NCBI GenBank assembly: GCA_016786465.1 | Contig: JAEUWC010000024.1 | Coordinates: 62,001-126,000, forward strand | Direction of reading: 5' to 3' | Length of the DNA: 64,000 nucleotides | DNA from: Bdellovibrionales bacterium | Lineage (GTDB): Bacteria > Bdellovibrionota > UBA1018 | In this document: piece after piece, positions 25,887-34,314 of the stretch | Layout of the letters: the number at the start of each line of letters is the position of its first letter | Position numbering within the stretch: position 1 is the first letter of the stretch | Notes under the pieces: model-generated | Told to the model about the DNA's origin: nothing | The model's input: the letters and a program-made list of their open reading frames with translations, nothing else | Databases searched by the model: none | Position numbers and translations under genes: made by a program

Positions 25887-26252
25887 ATGCAAAAACGATT
25901 CATTTTGGGTGCTACTTTGGCTTCGTTGGCTTTCTCGCTTTTCTCGGCTTCCTCGCTGGCCCAGATCTACGACAAGCAGGGCAAGGAAATGTCGGATCAA
26001 GATCTGAAGGCGCGCCTTTTGGATGCGAAAACCATTAAGGGGTCAACGAGCAAGAAATTTCGAAACGGTAAGACCAAGCTTCACAGCGAAGAGACCACGA
26101 CGATCAACCGTGACGAAAACGGAAATCTTTTGGGAATGCCCAGCGAAGGCACCACAACTCGCTTTCGTCGAAATGGCTCAAAAAAGTGGACGAAGACTTT
26201 CAAGAACGGTGTTGAAACCGGTCACGAAAAGCATCCGCGCAAAGCCAAGTAA
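25887..26252 (+). CDS. Small exported basic protein, unknown
   Basis: A 121-residue protein with AAGGA 5 bases before the ATG and a signal peptide (residues 1-25, FSASSLAQ). The mature part is hydrophilic, rich in Lys, Thr, Gly and Arg. It has a KFRNGKTKLHSEETTTINRDENGN-type pattern reminiscent of toxin/antitoxin-like MORN or FNGK repeats, but too few to assign. It is divergent from ligD. The final codons are followed by a 25-base direct repeat. No family recognised. Confidence 0.75.
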   Translation: MQKRFILGATLASLAFSLFSASSLAQIYDKQGKEMSDQDLKARLLDAKTIKGSTSKKFRNGKTKLHSEETTTINRDENGNLLGMPSEGTTTRFRRNGSKKWTKTFKNGVETGHEKHPRKAK

Positions 26253-26311
26253 TCGCCGCAGATTACTTCTCGGCTTCTTGGCAAGCTCGCCGCAGATTAC
26301 TTCTCGGCTTC
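26253..26311. repeat. 25-bp perfect direct repeat, 34-bp period
   Basis: The 25 bases at 26253-26277 recur exactly at 26287-26311, separated by 9 bases. The right copy contains the last codons and stop of the SRPBCC gene (encoding EAEK-stop on the leftward strand), so the left copy is a duplicated gene end lying in the gap between convergent genes. It looks like a recent tandem duplication. Confidence 0.9.
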
Positions 26312-26830
26312 GACTACAGCTTTTAGGCTTTGAATGCCTTGGGTGAACTGATCGCCGACCATTTTTTCACAGTCGATCAGTAGGGTCATTAGTTTGCCCA
26401 TAAAGCCGCCATCACCGCTCATCGCCCAGGTGAAGCGAGTTCCTGCGCCATCCGGGCTCAGGCGGTATTCAATCGTGTTGTCGGCGTACAGGGGCTTGGT
26501 CATAATCAGGCGGATTTCCACCATTTCATTGGGAACCATCTTGGTGATTTCCAACTTGCCTGATCCTGCTTCCATATTGCCGTCGAATTCCATCATCGAA
26601 CCGACCTGGGCATCTGGTCCGACGAAGTTCTTCTTCATGTTTGGGTCGACTTTTTCATACGGCGACCAAAGTGATCCCATCTTGAAGTTGCTGATGTAGG
26701 GAAAAATTTTTGCGGCCGGAGCGTTGATGACACCGCTGCGCTCGTAGCGAAACTTGCTTTCACGTGTGGCGACATAGCCCATGAAAGCGATGGTGACTAC
26801 AACCAAGCCCAGTAGAATCTTCTTCAACAT
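26297..26830 (-). CDS. Membrane-anchored SRPBCC (START-like) protein
   Basis: A 177-residue protein with a strong AAGGAG ribosome site. Residues 5-22 form a single N-terminal membrane anchor or uncleaved signal. The rest is a polyketide-cyclase/SRPBCC-type fold: RSGVINAPAAKIFPYISNFKMGSLWSPYEKVDPNM, then DGNMEAGSGKLEITKMVPNE and IEYRLSPDGAGTRFTWAMSG. Such folds bind a hydrophobic ligand. Being anchored on the outer face of the inner membrane, it may bind a lipid or hydrophobic compound. Its last codons are duplicated downstream. Confidence 0.85.
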   Translation of the reverse strand: MLKKILLGLVVVTIAFMGYVATRESKFRYERSGVINAPAAKIFPYISNFKMGSLWSPYEKVDPNMKKNFVGPDAQVGSMMEFDGNMEAGSGKLEITKMVPNEMVEIRLIMTKPLYADNTIEYRLSPDGAGTRFTWAMSGDGGFMGKLMTLLIDCEKMVGDQFTQGIQSLKAVVEAEK

Positions 26831-26903
26831 ATTTCTCCTTAAGTGTGAGTAGAATCAAAGCCTGTAACTTTCAGAAATTCAATATCTAAGTTAGGGTTCA
26901 AAA

Positions 26904-27353
26904 ATGCTCCAGTATTTGACGCTTTTTCGAAGCTTTATCCAAACGCATCGTCATCGGATTTTCATGGCGCTGGCCAAGTTTACCTTTTTTGGACCTATGA
27001 CGGCGATGCTTGTTCTTACTCGTGGCAACATCATGGGCGCGGGTGGTGGGGTTGGGTTTCTGATGCTTCTTCCCACGTTTCTGTTCTGGACTTCGTTCAT
27101 CGCGACGCCACCTAAATACCAGGCACGCATTTGGTTAGAAAACTTCTACGGCGCGGGCCTGATCGGAATTCTGATCTTGATGGCAGCGAATACGGCCTTG
27201 ATGAAATCTCAAAGCGCATCAGGGAACGCAGATGCAGGTGTCAACTTCCTGATCTTGAACGGGATCATTTACCTAGTTGGCACGGTTTACTCGGTGATCG
27301 GAGTTGTGATCGTGTGGCTAAAACGAATGAGCGAAAAACAATTTGGGACCTAA
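26904..27353 (+). CDS. Polytopic membrane protein, unknown
   Basis: A 149-residue protein with about four hydrophobic segments (around residues 25-40, 48-65, 82-98 and 117-140), a basic N-terminus (RSFIQTHRHRIF) and a basic C-terminus. AGGG lies about 8 bases before the ATG. It converges with the VOC gene after 5 bases. It has no motif I can tie to a family. Confidence 0.7.
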   Translation: MLQYLTLFRSFIQTHRHRIFMALAKFTFFGPMTAMLVLTRGNIMGAGGGVGFLMLLPTFLFWTSFIATPPKYQARIWLENFYGAGLIGILILMAANTALMKSQSASGNADAGVNFLILNGIIYLVGTVYSVIGVVIVWLKRMSEKQFGT

Positions 27354-27358
27354 AAAAA

Positions 27359-27745
27359 TCAGCCCATGGGTGAACAGATTTCGACCAAGAATCCGTTTGG
27401 GTCGCGAACGTAAGATACGACCTGACCCCAGGGTTTTTCCTTGGGTTTGCTAACAGACGCAGCGCCCGCAGCAATGGCGCGATCAAAGGCCCCGGCTACA
27501 TCTTTTGTGACTAAACCAATTTCGCAGGCGGCCGGCTTTTTCTGCGCGCTCGAGCGCTCGTACTCAAAGCCGTGGGATTCGGCGGTTTCGTGATGAACAA
27601 AGCCCAGCTTGGTTTCTCCGGTTTCTAATTCGCCATACTGACCGCTTTCGTGAAGGAAGGCGGTCTTTAGGCCGAAGGCCTTTTCGTAAAAACTTAAAGC
27701 CGCGGCAACATCATCAACATAGAAAAGCGTGTAACCCAGTTTCAT
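27359..27745 (-). CDS. VOC (glyoxalase/bleomycin-resistance) family protein
   Basis: From the ATG at 27745 (AAGGA upstream) this is 128 residues, the usual size of a single VOC protein. It starts MKLGYTLFYVDDVAAALSFYEKAFGL and ends with VVSYVRDPNGFLVEICSPMG, the two halves of the paired beta-alpha-beta fold. The metal-ligand positions include the Glu of VEICS. The frame is open further upstream, but that extension overlaps the neighbouring gene and looks unrelated. Function within the superfamily (lyase, dioxygenase or binding protein) cannot be told. Confidence 0.88.
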   Translation of the reverse strand: MKLGYTLFYVDDVAAALSFYEKAFGLKTAFLHESGQYGELETGETKLGFVHHETAESHGFEYERSSAQKKPAACEIGLVTKDVAGAFDRAIAAGAASVSKPKEKPWGQVVSYVRDPNGFLVEICSPMG

Positions 27746-27755
27746 AGATCCTTCC

Positions 27756-28943
27756 TTACAGAACCCGAAAAAGCGGGAACCCCACCGAAAGCCCGACACT
27801 TCGCGAATGAAATGCAGGCGAAGGTTCAGTCCAGTCAATGTAATTAAATTCCAGAAAAAACTGCGGCGAACCATAGCGGATCCAAGTATTGACGTAGGAT
27901 CGTTCGTTGATCTTGGGATAAAAAAATCCGCCAAAGGTGAAGTTCATTCTGTCCAAAAAAAGATCCCGAAAAATCAGTTCGACACCCTGTGGACCACTGA
28001 CGGAATTGGCTCGTGTACCTACGGCGGGGACGTAAGAAAGCAGATGCGCTCCTAAAAGAAGATTCAAGCTGATCCGTTCATCAATCCCGCGGAATTGTTC
28101 CATGACCAGATACATGCCCCAGTCGATTTCGGGGTTTCCGCGCACCGGGAATGCTCCAAAGGTCGCTACTTTAAAAGCGTCATTCAAAAAGTAGGATCCG
28201 TAGATGGTCACAAAAGCCTTGGTTAGCCCCCGGTTGTCGTACGGGCCCACGCCAGCGGATACGCCCAGGTGGTGAAAAGTCGGTTGAATCGGGACTTCAA
28301 TTTCAAAGGAATCTTGGCTGACTTTACAATCGGGGCGAGCACATTTCTGCTCGCCCGATCCGAAGACCTGTTTCCGGTTTTCAGAATCAAAGGTGGCTTG
28401 AATCAGCTTTCCTTCGACTTCGTTTTCCCAAAGAACGGTGACAAGAACCGCAGGCTTGGTCCCGGCTTCGTTGGTGTTGTTTTGACTGTGGCAGGTAATC
28501 ATGACCCAGGAATGCGAAAGCTGGGTTTCATTTACGCGAACACGGTAAGGCGAACACGACGAATCCAAAAAGAAATGGCTTTTCAAACTTGCCCTAGGAC
28601 GAAACTTAAGGCGGACCGGATTGTCCGGGCTTTGGGTTAAAGCGACTTCGTGCTCTTTTCCGTTTTCCAAAAAACGCGCACGCGGGATCAGAATCCCAGC
28701 TTCATCTTTTCCGTTGCCCACGCGAACCCACTGCATGCTTTCGGGAATCCATTTGCCTTTTTCCAAGACAAAATCTTCAGGGGCCAGGTCCACCGAAGGG
28801 TTAAACTTGATGAAAGCAAAAGGATTGGATTCGCGGATCACTTTTTCCGTTAGGTTTTGAAACGGTAGCTGCGCATTCGCCACTGGCGTCCAAAACGCCA
28901 GGATTCCAAGGCTTGTGATGGCTACCTTTAAATGATGGATCAT
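27756..28943 (-). CDS. Exported protein with probable C-terminal barrel, unknown
   Basis: A 395-residue protein with a signal peptide (cleavage at VANA-Q, residue 24). The N-terminal half looks like a soluble beta domain with several cysteines (SSCSPYRV, ITCHSQ, QKCARPDCKVS). The C-terminal half alternates aromatic and polar residues (FVTIYGSYFLNDAFKVATFG, WIRYGSPQFFLEFNYIDW) and ends in hydrophobic strand-like sequence, as in outer-membrane barrel proteins. It sits between the GNAT and VOC genes on the same strand with gaps of 18 and 10 bases, so the three probably form an operon. Confidence 0.7.
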   Translation of the reverse strand: MIHHLKVAITSLGILAFWTPVANAQLPFQNLTEKVIRESNPFAFIKFNPSVDLAPEDFVLEKGKWIPESMQWVRVGNGKDEAGILIPRARFLENGKEHEVALTQSPDNPVRLKFRPRASLKSHFFLDSSCSPYRVRVNETQLSHSWVMITCHSQNNTNEAGTKPAVLVTVLWENEVEGKLIQATFDSENRKQVFGSGEQKCARPDCKVSQDSFEIEVPIQPTFHHLGVSAGVGPYDNRGLTKAFVTIYGSYFLNDAFKVATFGAFPVRGNPEIDWGMYLVMEQFRGIDERISLNLLLGAHLLSYVPAVGTRANSVSGPQGVELIFRDLFLDRMNFTFGGFFYPKINERSYVNTWIRYGSPQFFLEFNYIDWTEPSPAFHSRSVGLSVGFPLFRVL

Positions 28944-28961
28944 GGGTTTTGCTGGGATCCA

Positions 28962-30101
28962 CTATTGAAGCTGTTTTTCGTAAATCCGCCAACGGCGATA
29001 AAGCGGCGCGCCTAGGTCTTTCCAGGGCTTGTTCATCGGTTCGTTGTCTTCCAAGATCCAAGATGCTTCGCCGGCCAGGTAGCCAAACTTCGCCGCGCGT
29101 TCGAAGGCTTCAAAAGTGAAAAGCGCAAAGATTCCCGTGCCGCGGAATTCAGGCTTCACGCCCAAAGTGATGATGCGAACGGATTTCAAAAGATGCTTAC
29201 CCAAAAGAAGCTTGAAAAGTCCGGTTGGGAAAAGCTTGCCGTTGGGGATGCGCTTCAAGATGTGGTTAAAGTCGGGAAGGGCAAGCATGAAGCCAGCCGG
29301 CTTGCCGTCGACTTCGGCCATAAACGCCATCTTGGGGTCCAAAAACATTTTCATGTCCTTGGCCGCGAATTTGAATTCTTCGTGGGTCATCGGGAAAAAT
29401 CCCCAGTTCTTTTCCCAAGCCGAATTGTAAATTTCAAAGCACTTGTCGACTTCGGCGGCGAAGTTCTTCACGTCAAAGTCGCGAAACTTCACGTTCGAAT
29501 TTTCGGCGCGAAGTTTCTTCACGTGGTTCTTCACTTTTTCTGGAAGTTCAGCGCCTTTTTCGCGGGCGATAATATAGGCAACCAAGTCCTTTGCCTGTTT
29601 CAGTCCATACTTGTCGTGCTGTTCTTCGTAGTATTTCGGATTCCACGTCGTCATCGCCGTTGGGTGCTGGCTATGACCGCGAACCAAAAGGCCGCATTCG
29701 TGGTTGGTGGATGGGTTCATCGGACCCATCATGGACTTTAGACCGCGTGCACGGACCCAGTCTTCGGCGGCTTTGAATAGGGCGTTGGCGACGTCCTGAT
29801 TTTCGATGCATTCGTAGAATCCGTAGAATCCAATCTTGTCGCCGTGAAATTCGTTGTGCGCGGGGTTTTCAATAGCAGCGATTCGACCCACGGGTTTTCC
29901 GTCCAGGTCGGCAATAAACATTTGAATCGTCGCGCGTTTGTAGAATGGGTTTTTGACCGTGTCTAAAAGTTCGTAAACTGACATCCGAAGCGGAGGAACC
30001 CACTGCGGAAACTTCTTTTGGTCGTAAATCTTCCACATGACATCAATGAATTCATCGGTGCCCTTTTTGCCCGAAACTTCGCGGATCTGAATTTTGCTCA
30101 T
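28962..30101 (-). CDS. GNAT-fold acyltransferase-like protein
   Basis: A 379-residue protein of a conserved long GNAT-like family. The characteristic middle segment MMGPMNPSTNHECGLLVRG is followed by the region WNPKYYEEQHDKYGLKQAKDLVAYI. The second half has a GNAT-type acyl-CoA core with RIITLGVKPEFRGTGIFALF, where GVKPEFRGTGI is the pyrophosphate-binding loop. The substrate is unknown. It is the first gene of the leftward trio ending with the VOC protein, and is divergent from lpxL across a 137-base gap in which I saw no clear promoter. Confidence 0.8.
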   Translation of the reverse strand: MSKIQIREVSGKKGTDEFIDVMWKIYDQKKFPQWVPPLRMSVYELLDTVKNPFYKRATIQMFIADLDGKPVGRIAAIENPAHNEFHGDKIGFYGFYECIENQDVANALFKAAEDWVRARGLKSMMGPMNPSTNHECGLLVRGHSQHPTAMTTWNPKYYEEQHDKYGLKQAKDLVAYIIAREKGAELPEKVKNHVKKLRAENSNVKFRDFDVKNFAAEVDKCFEIYNSAWEKNWGFFPMTHEEFKFAAKDMKMFLDPKMAFMAEVDGKPAGFMLALPDFNHILKRIPNGKLFPTGLFKLLLGKHLLKSVRIITLGVKPEFRGTGIFALFTFEAFERAAKFGYLAGEASWILEDNEPMNKPWKDLGAPLYRRWRIYEKQLQ

Positions 30102-30238
30102 GACGGTGGTCTAGTCCCCGGGTAGCTGAATTGGCAACTGAAATGATCAGGACATGGGTTAACTTAGGATCATTAGTAACGCAGTAGGTCATAACCCGGA
30201 CGACTTACTTTCGTCCAAACATCCTGTACATTGGCACC

Positions 30239-31120
30239 ATGTTCACCCGGTTGATCTACTACTGCGTTATCATCCCGATTTCGCTTTTGCCGATGTGGAT
30301 TTTGTATCGGTTTTCGGATGGGCTTTTTCTGCTTTTTCGGTTTTTGAAACCGTATCGAAATCGCCTGGTTCTGGAAAACTTACGGCGCGCGTTTCCTGAA
30401 AAGTCGCAGGCTGAAATCCAGGAAATCGCGTGGGGGTTTTACCGCCATTTCTGCGACTTGATTGTCGAAAGCATCAAGTCGTTCACCATCAGCGGTGCGG
30501 AAATCAAAAGAAGGATGGCCGCGACCGGAATTGATTTTCTAGATCCCTTCAAAAAGCCAGGAACGACTTTTCTTTTAGGGGCGGGACATTATGGCAATTG
30601 GGAATGGTATGCGGTTTCCAGTCAGCTGCATTCCGGCTTTCAGGGTACGGGGATCTACAAGCCACTTTCAAACAAGTTCCTAGATGGAAAGATGCGCGAA
30701 ACCCGCTGCCGGTTTGGATTTCAGATGATTCCAATGAAAGAAGCGAAAGACTGGCTGGCCCAAAGAAAACCTTCGGATGCGCCCGGGATTCTAGTTTATG
30801 CATCGGATCAGTCACCCACAGACCCACGCAAAGCCCACTGGGGAAAGTTTTTTGGAATGGATACCGCAATGCTTTACGGAATTGAAAAGCACGCACGCGA
30901 AACCGGGCTTCCCGTTCTTTTCGGCAGAATTCGACGTCTGAAACGCGGCCATTACCAGTACCAATATGAAATGTTGACTTCAAATCCACGCGAAACCCCG
31001 GAAGGGTGGATCATCGAAGAAATCCACAGACGCGTTGAAAAACAGATTCGCGAAGACCCACGCTATTGGCTTTGGACCCATCGTCGCTGGAAGCACGCAA
31101 AGCCTGCGGATCTAACTTGA
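30239..31120 (+). CDS. lpxL: Lipid A biosynthesis acyltransferase (LpxL/HtrB family)
   Basis: A 293-residue inner-membrane protein with an N-terminal membrane segment. It carries the family catalytic box GHYGNWEW (HX4D/E) near residue 117, the YRNRLVLENLRRAFPEKS opening, and the C-terminal YWLWTHRRWKHAKP. It adds a secondary acyl chain to the lipid A precursor at the inner face of the inner membrane, which shows the organism has an LPS-type outer membrane. LpxL versus LpxM cannot be decided from this alone. Its 3' end overlaps the convergent membrane-protein gene by 9 bases. Confidence 0.9.
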   Translation: MFTRLIYYCVIIPISLLPMWILYRFSDGLFLLFRFLKPYRNRLVLENLRRAFPEKSQAEIQEIAWGFYRHFCDLIVESIKSFTISGAEIKRRMAATGIDFLDPFKKPGTTFLLGAGHYGNWEWYAVSSQLHSGFQGTGIYKPLSNKFLDGKMRETRCRFGFQMIPMKEAKDWLAQRKPSDAPGILVYASDQSPTDPRKAHWGKFFGMDTAMLYGIEKHARETGLPVLFGRIRRLKRGHYQYQYEMLTSNPRETPEGWIIEEIHRRVEKQIREDPRYWLWTHRRWKHAKPADLT

Positions 31121-32911
31121 ACCCGTCACCTGGCTAGATCGCGGAATCAATTTCAATCCGACGATTTGTCCATCTTCAAGCTGTGCAGAAACGGTGTGGG
31201 ATTTTAAACGAACCCGGGTTTCGACGCCTGCATCCAAACTGCGATAAATGCGTCTTCTTTCAAAGTCATCCGTCAAAACAGTTTGAAGCTGGTTGCCTTG
31301 ATCGATGTGAAAATCGGGGTCGATGGGAACTGCGGGCAAAATCGTTGGCACGGGAACTGTTCGAATCGTGTGGATCAGGCCCGCAAGCTTTTGGACGATC
31401 CGGGACGCGTCGTCTGCGTCGTTGACCAAGACTGTGTAGGTGGTTCCGGCGTTGGTATCCGGATTTTTGGTCCAGGGGCGATCGATCAAACGGTTTAAGC
31501 CGGCATGAAAGTTTTTGGCGGGGTGATCTTCACGGGTTTGCCAAGAAGTTTCCCACTGAAGCCATTTCCCAGTCCCGTTCTTCGATGCGTCTAAAGATAG
31601 GCGGTAAAATGAAGCAAAAGGAAGCCCTCCCTGTTGGACCAGGACTTCGGGCTTAGGGCGTCGCAGGGTTATCAGAAATGCGACCGTTGGGATCAGCCGA
31701 CTGGCCAGTAAAATTCCAAAATAATCTGACCTTGCCGGATCCTGGGCCAGCGAAAAAATCACGTACCCGGACACTAGGGCAGTGCCCAGAATCCGCAGGG
31801 GTTGCCTTGCCGTAAAAGTCACCATCACCACCCAAGAAAGAACTCCCTGCGACAGACAAAGCAACAGAACCTGCGCCCAGGACCCTAGGCCAAGCCATTC
31901 TTTTTGAACGATCACAATCGACAAAACCGCAACCAAGCTTGCGTAAAAAGAAGGTAGGAATCCAAAAGCCAAGCCCAGCAAGGCAAAACGTTTTCGAATG
32001 TACCCCCAGCTGCTGTCGCGAAGGCGGGCGAAATCGAAATGAAAAAGCTGGGTCCAGGAATTTGCTGCCTTCAAAGCAGGTGAAGCCAGGATCATTAGAA
32101 AGCTCAGACGCATCAGATCTGCAGACTGGAAAGAATGCGTCGGAATCGTTGCGCTGAAAGCCAAAACTGCCGGCATCGCCATTCGAATCATCAATTGAGC
32201 AAGCCCCAGGGTCAGCTTGGAAAAAGTGAAATCCGTGAAAGCGGACTTCAGATGTCGAATCTGAAAAACCGGGGGGGCCTGAATTCTTCGATAGATCCAA
32301 TATCCGGTGATCGCTCGAAACAGGGTCGAAGCCAATTGCGCAAACGCAAAGGCCCAGATGTTGAAGGCTTCCCACCCAATCCAAAGTGAAAGCCCGTGAA
32401 ACATGGGCGTACCCAGGGTCAAAAGCAAAGGGCGGTAGATTCTAGACCTAGAAAAAATCTTGGATTGCCAGGCCTGCAAGGGCATTTCGAAAACCAGGCG
32501 AATCGAGACCGCCAAAATGAAACTGGACTGAACGGTCCAGACACCCAGTTTTGAAAACTGCGAAAACGCGAAAGCGGCGAACCCTGCGCCCAAGAACATT
32601 CCATTTGCGACGGATCTAGAAAAAATACGGTCCCAGTGCAGGGTTTCCTGCTGGTGATTTTGATTCTGCCGGGTCCATGCCCGATCAACTTCTAGTGACC
32701 CCCAGTGAAAGCCCAAAATTCCGTCAAAAAGAAACTGATAAAAGGCAAATGAAAGAATGCCTTTCTGGTCCATCACGTTTGAAAGTAAGAAAAGTTCCGC
32801 GATGTGGACCGCCTGGGTCACCGGAAACCAGATCCAGAAGTACCGGATGCGATGAAAAAAGTACTTCAGCGATCGACCGCATAAAACGGAATCTTCCAGC
32901 AATGGGGTCAT
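31112..32911 (-). CDS. Polytopic membrane protein with soluble C-terminal domain, coupled to reverse transcriptase
   Basis: I start it at the ATG at 32911, which overlaps the reverse transcriptase stop as ATGA; this gives 599 residues. An upstream in-frame start would overlap that gene by 140 bases. Residues about 15-420 contain roughly ten to twelve hydrophobic helices, loosely like MATE/Wzx-type flippases or polysaccharide transporters (WIWFPVTQAVHIAELFLLS, PLLLTLGTPMFHGLSLWIGW). The last 180 residues are soluble and polar, containing TTYTVLVNDADDASRIVQKLAGL, ILPAVPIDPDFHIDQGN and QTVLTDDFERRRIYRSL. I do not recognise the C-terminal domain. Tight coupling to the reverse transcriptase suggests a joint function, possibly as membrane effector or partner. 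Confidence 0.85.
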   Translation of the reverse strand: MTPLLEDSVLCGRSLKYFFHRIRYFWIWFPVTQAVHIAELFLLSNVMDQKGILSFAFYQFLFDGILGFHWGSLEVDRAWTRQNQNHQQETLHWDRIFSRSVANGMFLGAGFAAFAFSQFSKLGVWTVQSSFILAVSIRLVFEMPLQAWQSKIFSRSRIYRPLLLTLGTPMFHGLSLWIGWEAFNIWAFAFAQLASTLFRAITGYWIYRRIQAPPVFQIRHLKSAFTDFTFSKLTLGLAQLMIRMAMPAVLAFSATIPTHSFQSADLMRLSFLMILASPALKAANSWTQLFHFDFARLRDSSWGYIRKRFALLGLAFGFLPSFYASLVAVLSIVIVQKEWLGLGSWAQVLLLCLSQGVLSWVVMVTFTARQPLRILGTALVSGYVIFSLAQDPARSDYFGILLASRLIPTVAFLITLRRPKPEVLVQQGGLPFASFYRLSLDASKNGTGKWLQWETSWQTREDHPAKNFHAGLNRLIDRPWTKNPDTNAGTTYTVLVNDADDASRIVQKLAGLIHTIRTVPVPTILPAVPIDPDFHIDQGNQLQTVLTDDFERRRIYRSLDAGVETRVRLKSHTVSAQLEDGQIVGLKLIPRSSQVTGSS

Positions 32912-34245
32912 GGCAGGGGCGCTTCCGTTGGCCAGCGTGCCAGGATCTTGGGTCGAAAGGGGCGTCCCAAGGACTTTGACAGAGCCCAGATTCGGACCCA
33001 TCGGCGCATACCTGCGATCCAAATTTCGTCGCGATCGGGTCGCTTCCACAAAACGGCCTGGGGACTTGAAAAAGGGTGGGTTGGATCCAGAAAATTTTTA
33101 GCGGCGTTGATCAAGAATACTAAAGTCTGCAATGGCGCTAAATTTTGAAAGCGCGCTGACAAGAACGCCGACGTTAGGCGGCGTTTCAGCAGCCGCTTCA
33201 TTCGAGCTTGTTTTTCCTTTGTCGGAGAAATCCTTCCTTGAAACGAAATCCGCGAACCCAATAGTTCGATCCACTGAGTCCCTTGGGCGCTCACCGATTT
33301 TTCAGGCGCACGACCGCAGCCGGTCCAGTAGTAAGAATTCTTTTCCGAAACAGAAAGGCCCAGTTGCTGAATTTCAGATTCCAATTCATTCACGGCTTTC
33401 TTGAAAGAATCCAAGCGCGTGGAAGCGACACAAAGGTCGTCGCCGTACCGAAGGTAAAAGACGTCAGCAATTCCTGAAATCTTTCGATCCAGATCCAAAA
33501 GGAACAGATTGTTGAAAACGGGAACCAAGGCGGACCCTGTTGGAACACCGGTCTTGACGCGCGAATCAGTTGGGGGGCTGGTAAAAAATCGAAGGGAAGG
33601 GTCGACCGCTGCTTGAAGCTTGGGCAGCCAGTGGATCGATTCATTTCCTAGTTCTTTTGCCAAAACTTTCCAGATCCGGGCGTCAGGTAGGACCGAAATG
33701 GATTCACCGTAGGCAGAAATATCGGCGCGATATACGAAAATGCCGCGGTCTTTTGGGTTCAAGACGGATTTTCGGTGTCGGTGAAGAAACCGACACAGGG
33801 ATCGAATAGCGCGTTCGGGCCCAAGACCCTTACGGTATGAAAAAAGACGCGAACCCAAACGCGGTTCTAGGCGACGCGCCAGCTCGAATGCGAAAACCGA
33901 ATGAACGATTCGGTCGCTCCAGCACATTCGAAAAAGTGTGCGGTCTTTTCCCGATATTCTTTGAACCACCGCGCGCGATTGGGAAAACAGATAAGTCCCA
34001 GATGAAATCGCTTTTGCGATTTCGCGTGAAAATTTTCTTGCCTGAAAATGAAGCTGACGAAGGGATAGTCCCGTGTCGTCCTCGCGAAAAAATTCCGAAG
34101 TACCTTGAAACTTGTCGACAAGTCGTTGAATCGCCCGTTGAACCGTTTTTTGATCCACAAGAAAAAGGGCCCAGGGGTGTTTAGCGTTGACTGGTCGCGC
34201 TGTTCCGGCCAGAAGACCGCAGTCTTTCTGTCGCGGAAAACCCAC
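32908..34245 (-). CDS. Orphan bacterial reverse transcriptase
   Basis: A 445-residue protein from the GTG at 34245; another GTG at 34158 is possible, and no ATG is available. It has a full reverse-transcriptase core. The finger region runs through KDRTLFRMCWSDRIVHSVFAF and YRKGLGPERAI. Motif A is RADISAYGES with Asp175, motif B GVPTGSALVPVFNN (233-246) and motif C YLRYGDDLCVAS with D269-D270. Motif D is around GLSVSEKNS and motif E ELLGSRISF. A thumb-like basic C-terminal region (340-445) follows. There is no maturase, Cas1, HNH or Avd feature. Motif B is not the QG-SP form of group II introns or retrons, nor the SQ form of DGR enzymes. It resembles the unknown-group class, many of which act in phage defence. 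Confidence 0.92.
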   Translation of the reverse strand: MGFPRQKDCGLLAGTARPVNAKHPWALFLVDQKTVQRAIQRLVDKFQGTSEFFREDDTGLSLRQLHFQARKFSREIAKAISSGTYLFSQSRAVVQRISGKDRTLFRMCWSDRIVHSVFAFELARRLEPRLGSRLFSYRKGLGPERAIRSLCRFLHRHRKSVLNPKDRGIFVYRADISAYGESISVLPDARIWKVLAKELGNESIHWLPKLQAAVDPSLRFFTSPPTDSRVKTGVPTGSALVPVFNNLFLLDLDRKISGIADVFYLRYGDDLCVASTRLDSFKKAVNELESEIQQLGLSVSEKNSYYWTGCGRAPEKSVSAQGTQWIELLGSRISFQGRISPTKEKQARMKRLLKRRLTSAFLSARFQNLAPLQTLVFLINAAKNFLDPTHPFSSPQAVLWKRPDRDEIWIAGMRRWVRIWALSKSLGRPFRPKILARWPTEAPLP

Positions 34246-34260
34246 GGGGTCAAAGACCCC
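34246..34260. promoter_or_regulatory. Perfect hairpin directly before the reverse transcriptase start
   Basis: GGGGTC and GACCCC form a 6-bp GC-rich stem with a 3-base loop that ends immediately before the GTG at 34245. It would hide the translation start if that GTG is used, since no Shine-Dalgarno sequence is visible. It could be a translational control element or part of a structured RNA. Confidence 0.45.
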
Positions 34261-34282
34261 GAAATCCCCTGGGCTTACTTTT

Positions 34283-34311
34283 AGAATAGGGTTTCAAGAC
34301 GGGTCGTACAA
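34283..34311 (-). promoter_or_regulatory. Weak candidate sigma70-type promoter before the reverse transcriptase
   Basis: On the leftward strand TTGTAC (-35-like, 3 of 6) and TATTCT (-10-like, 4 of 6) are 17 bases apart in the 69-base gap after the lipoprotein stop. Transcription would begin near 34276 and include the GGGGTC hairpin. Read-through from the lipoprotein gene is the alternative. Confidence 0.25.
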
Positions 34312-34314
34312 CCG

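Noticed and set aside
30102-30238. tRNA-like segment (GTAGCTGAATTGGCAA)
   Set aside because: It resembles a D-arm only; no acceptor pairing, anticodon arm or TTCGAAT-type T-arm could be formed.
32908-34245. Group II intron or retron
   Set aside because: No intron boundary sequences, maturase or endonuclease domain, and no msr/msd pattern seen in the short 69-base upstream gap; motif B is not the usual QG-SP type.
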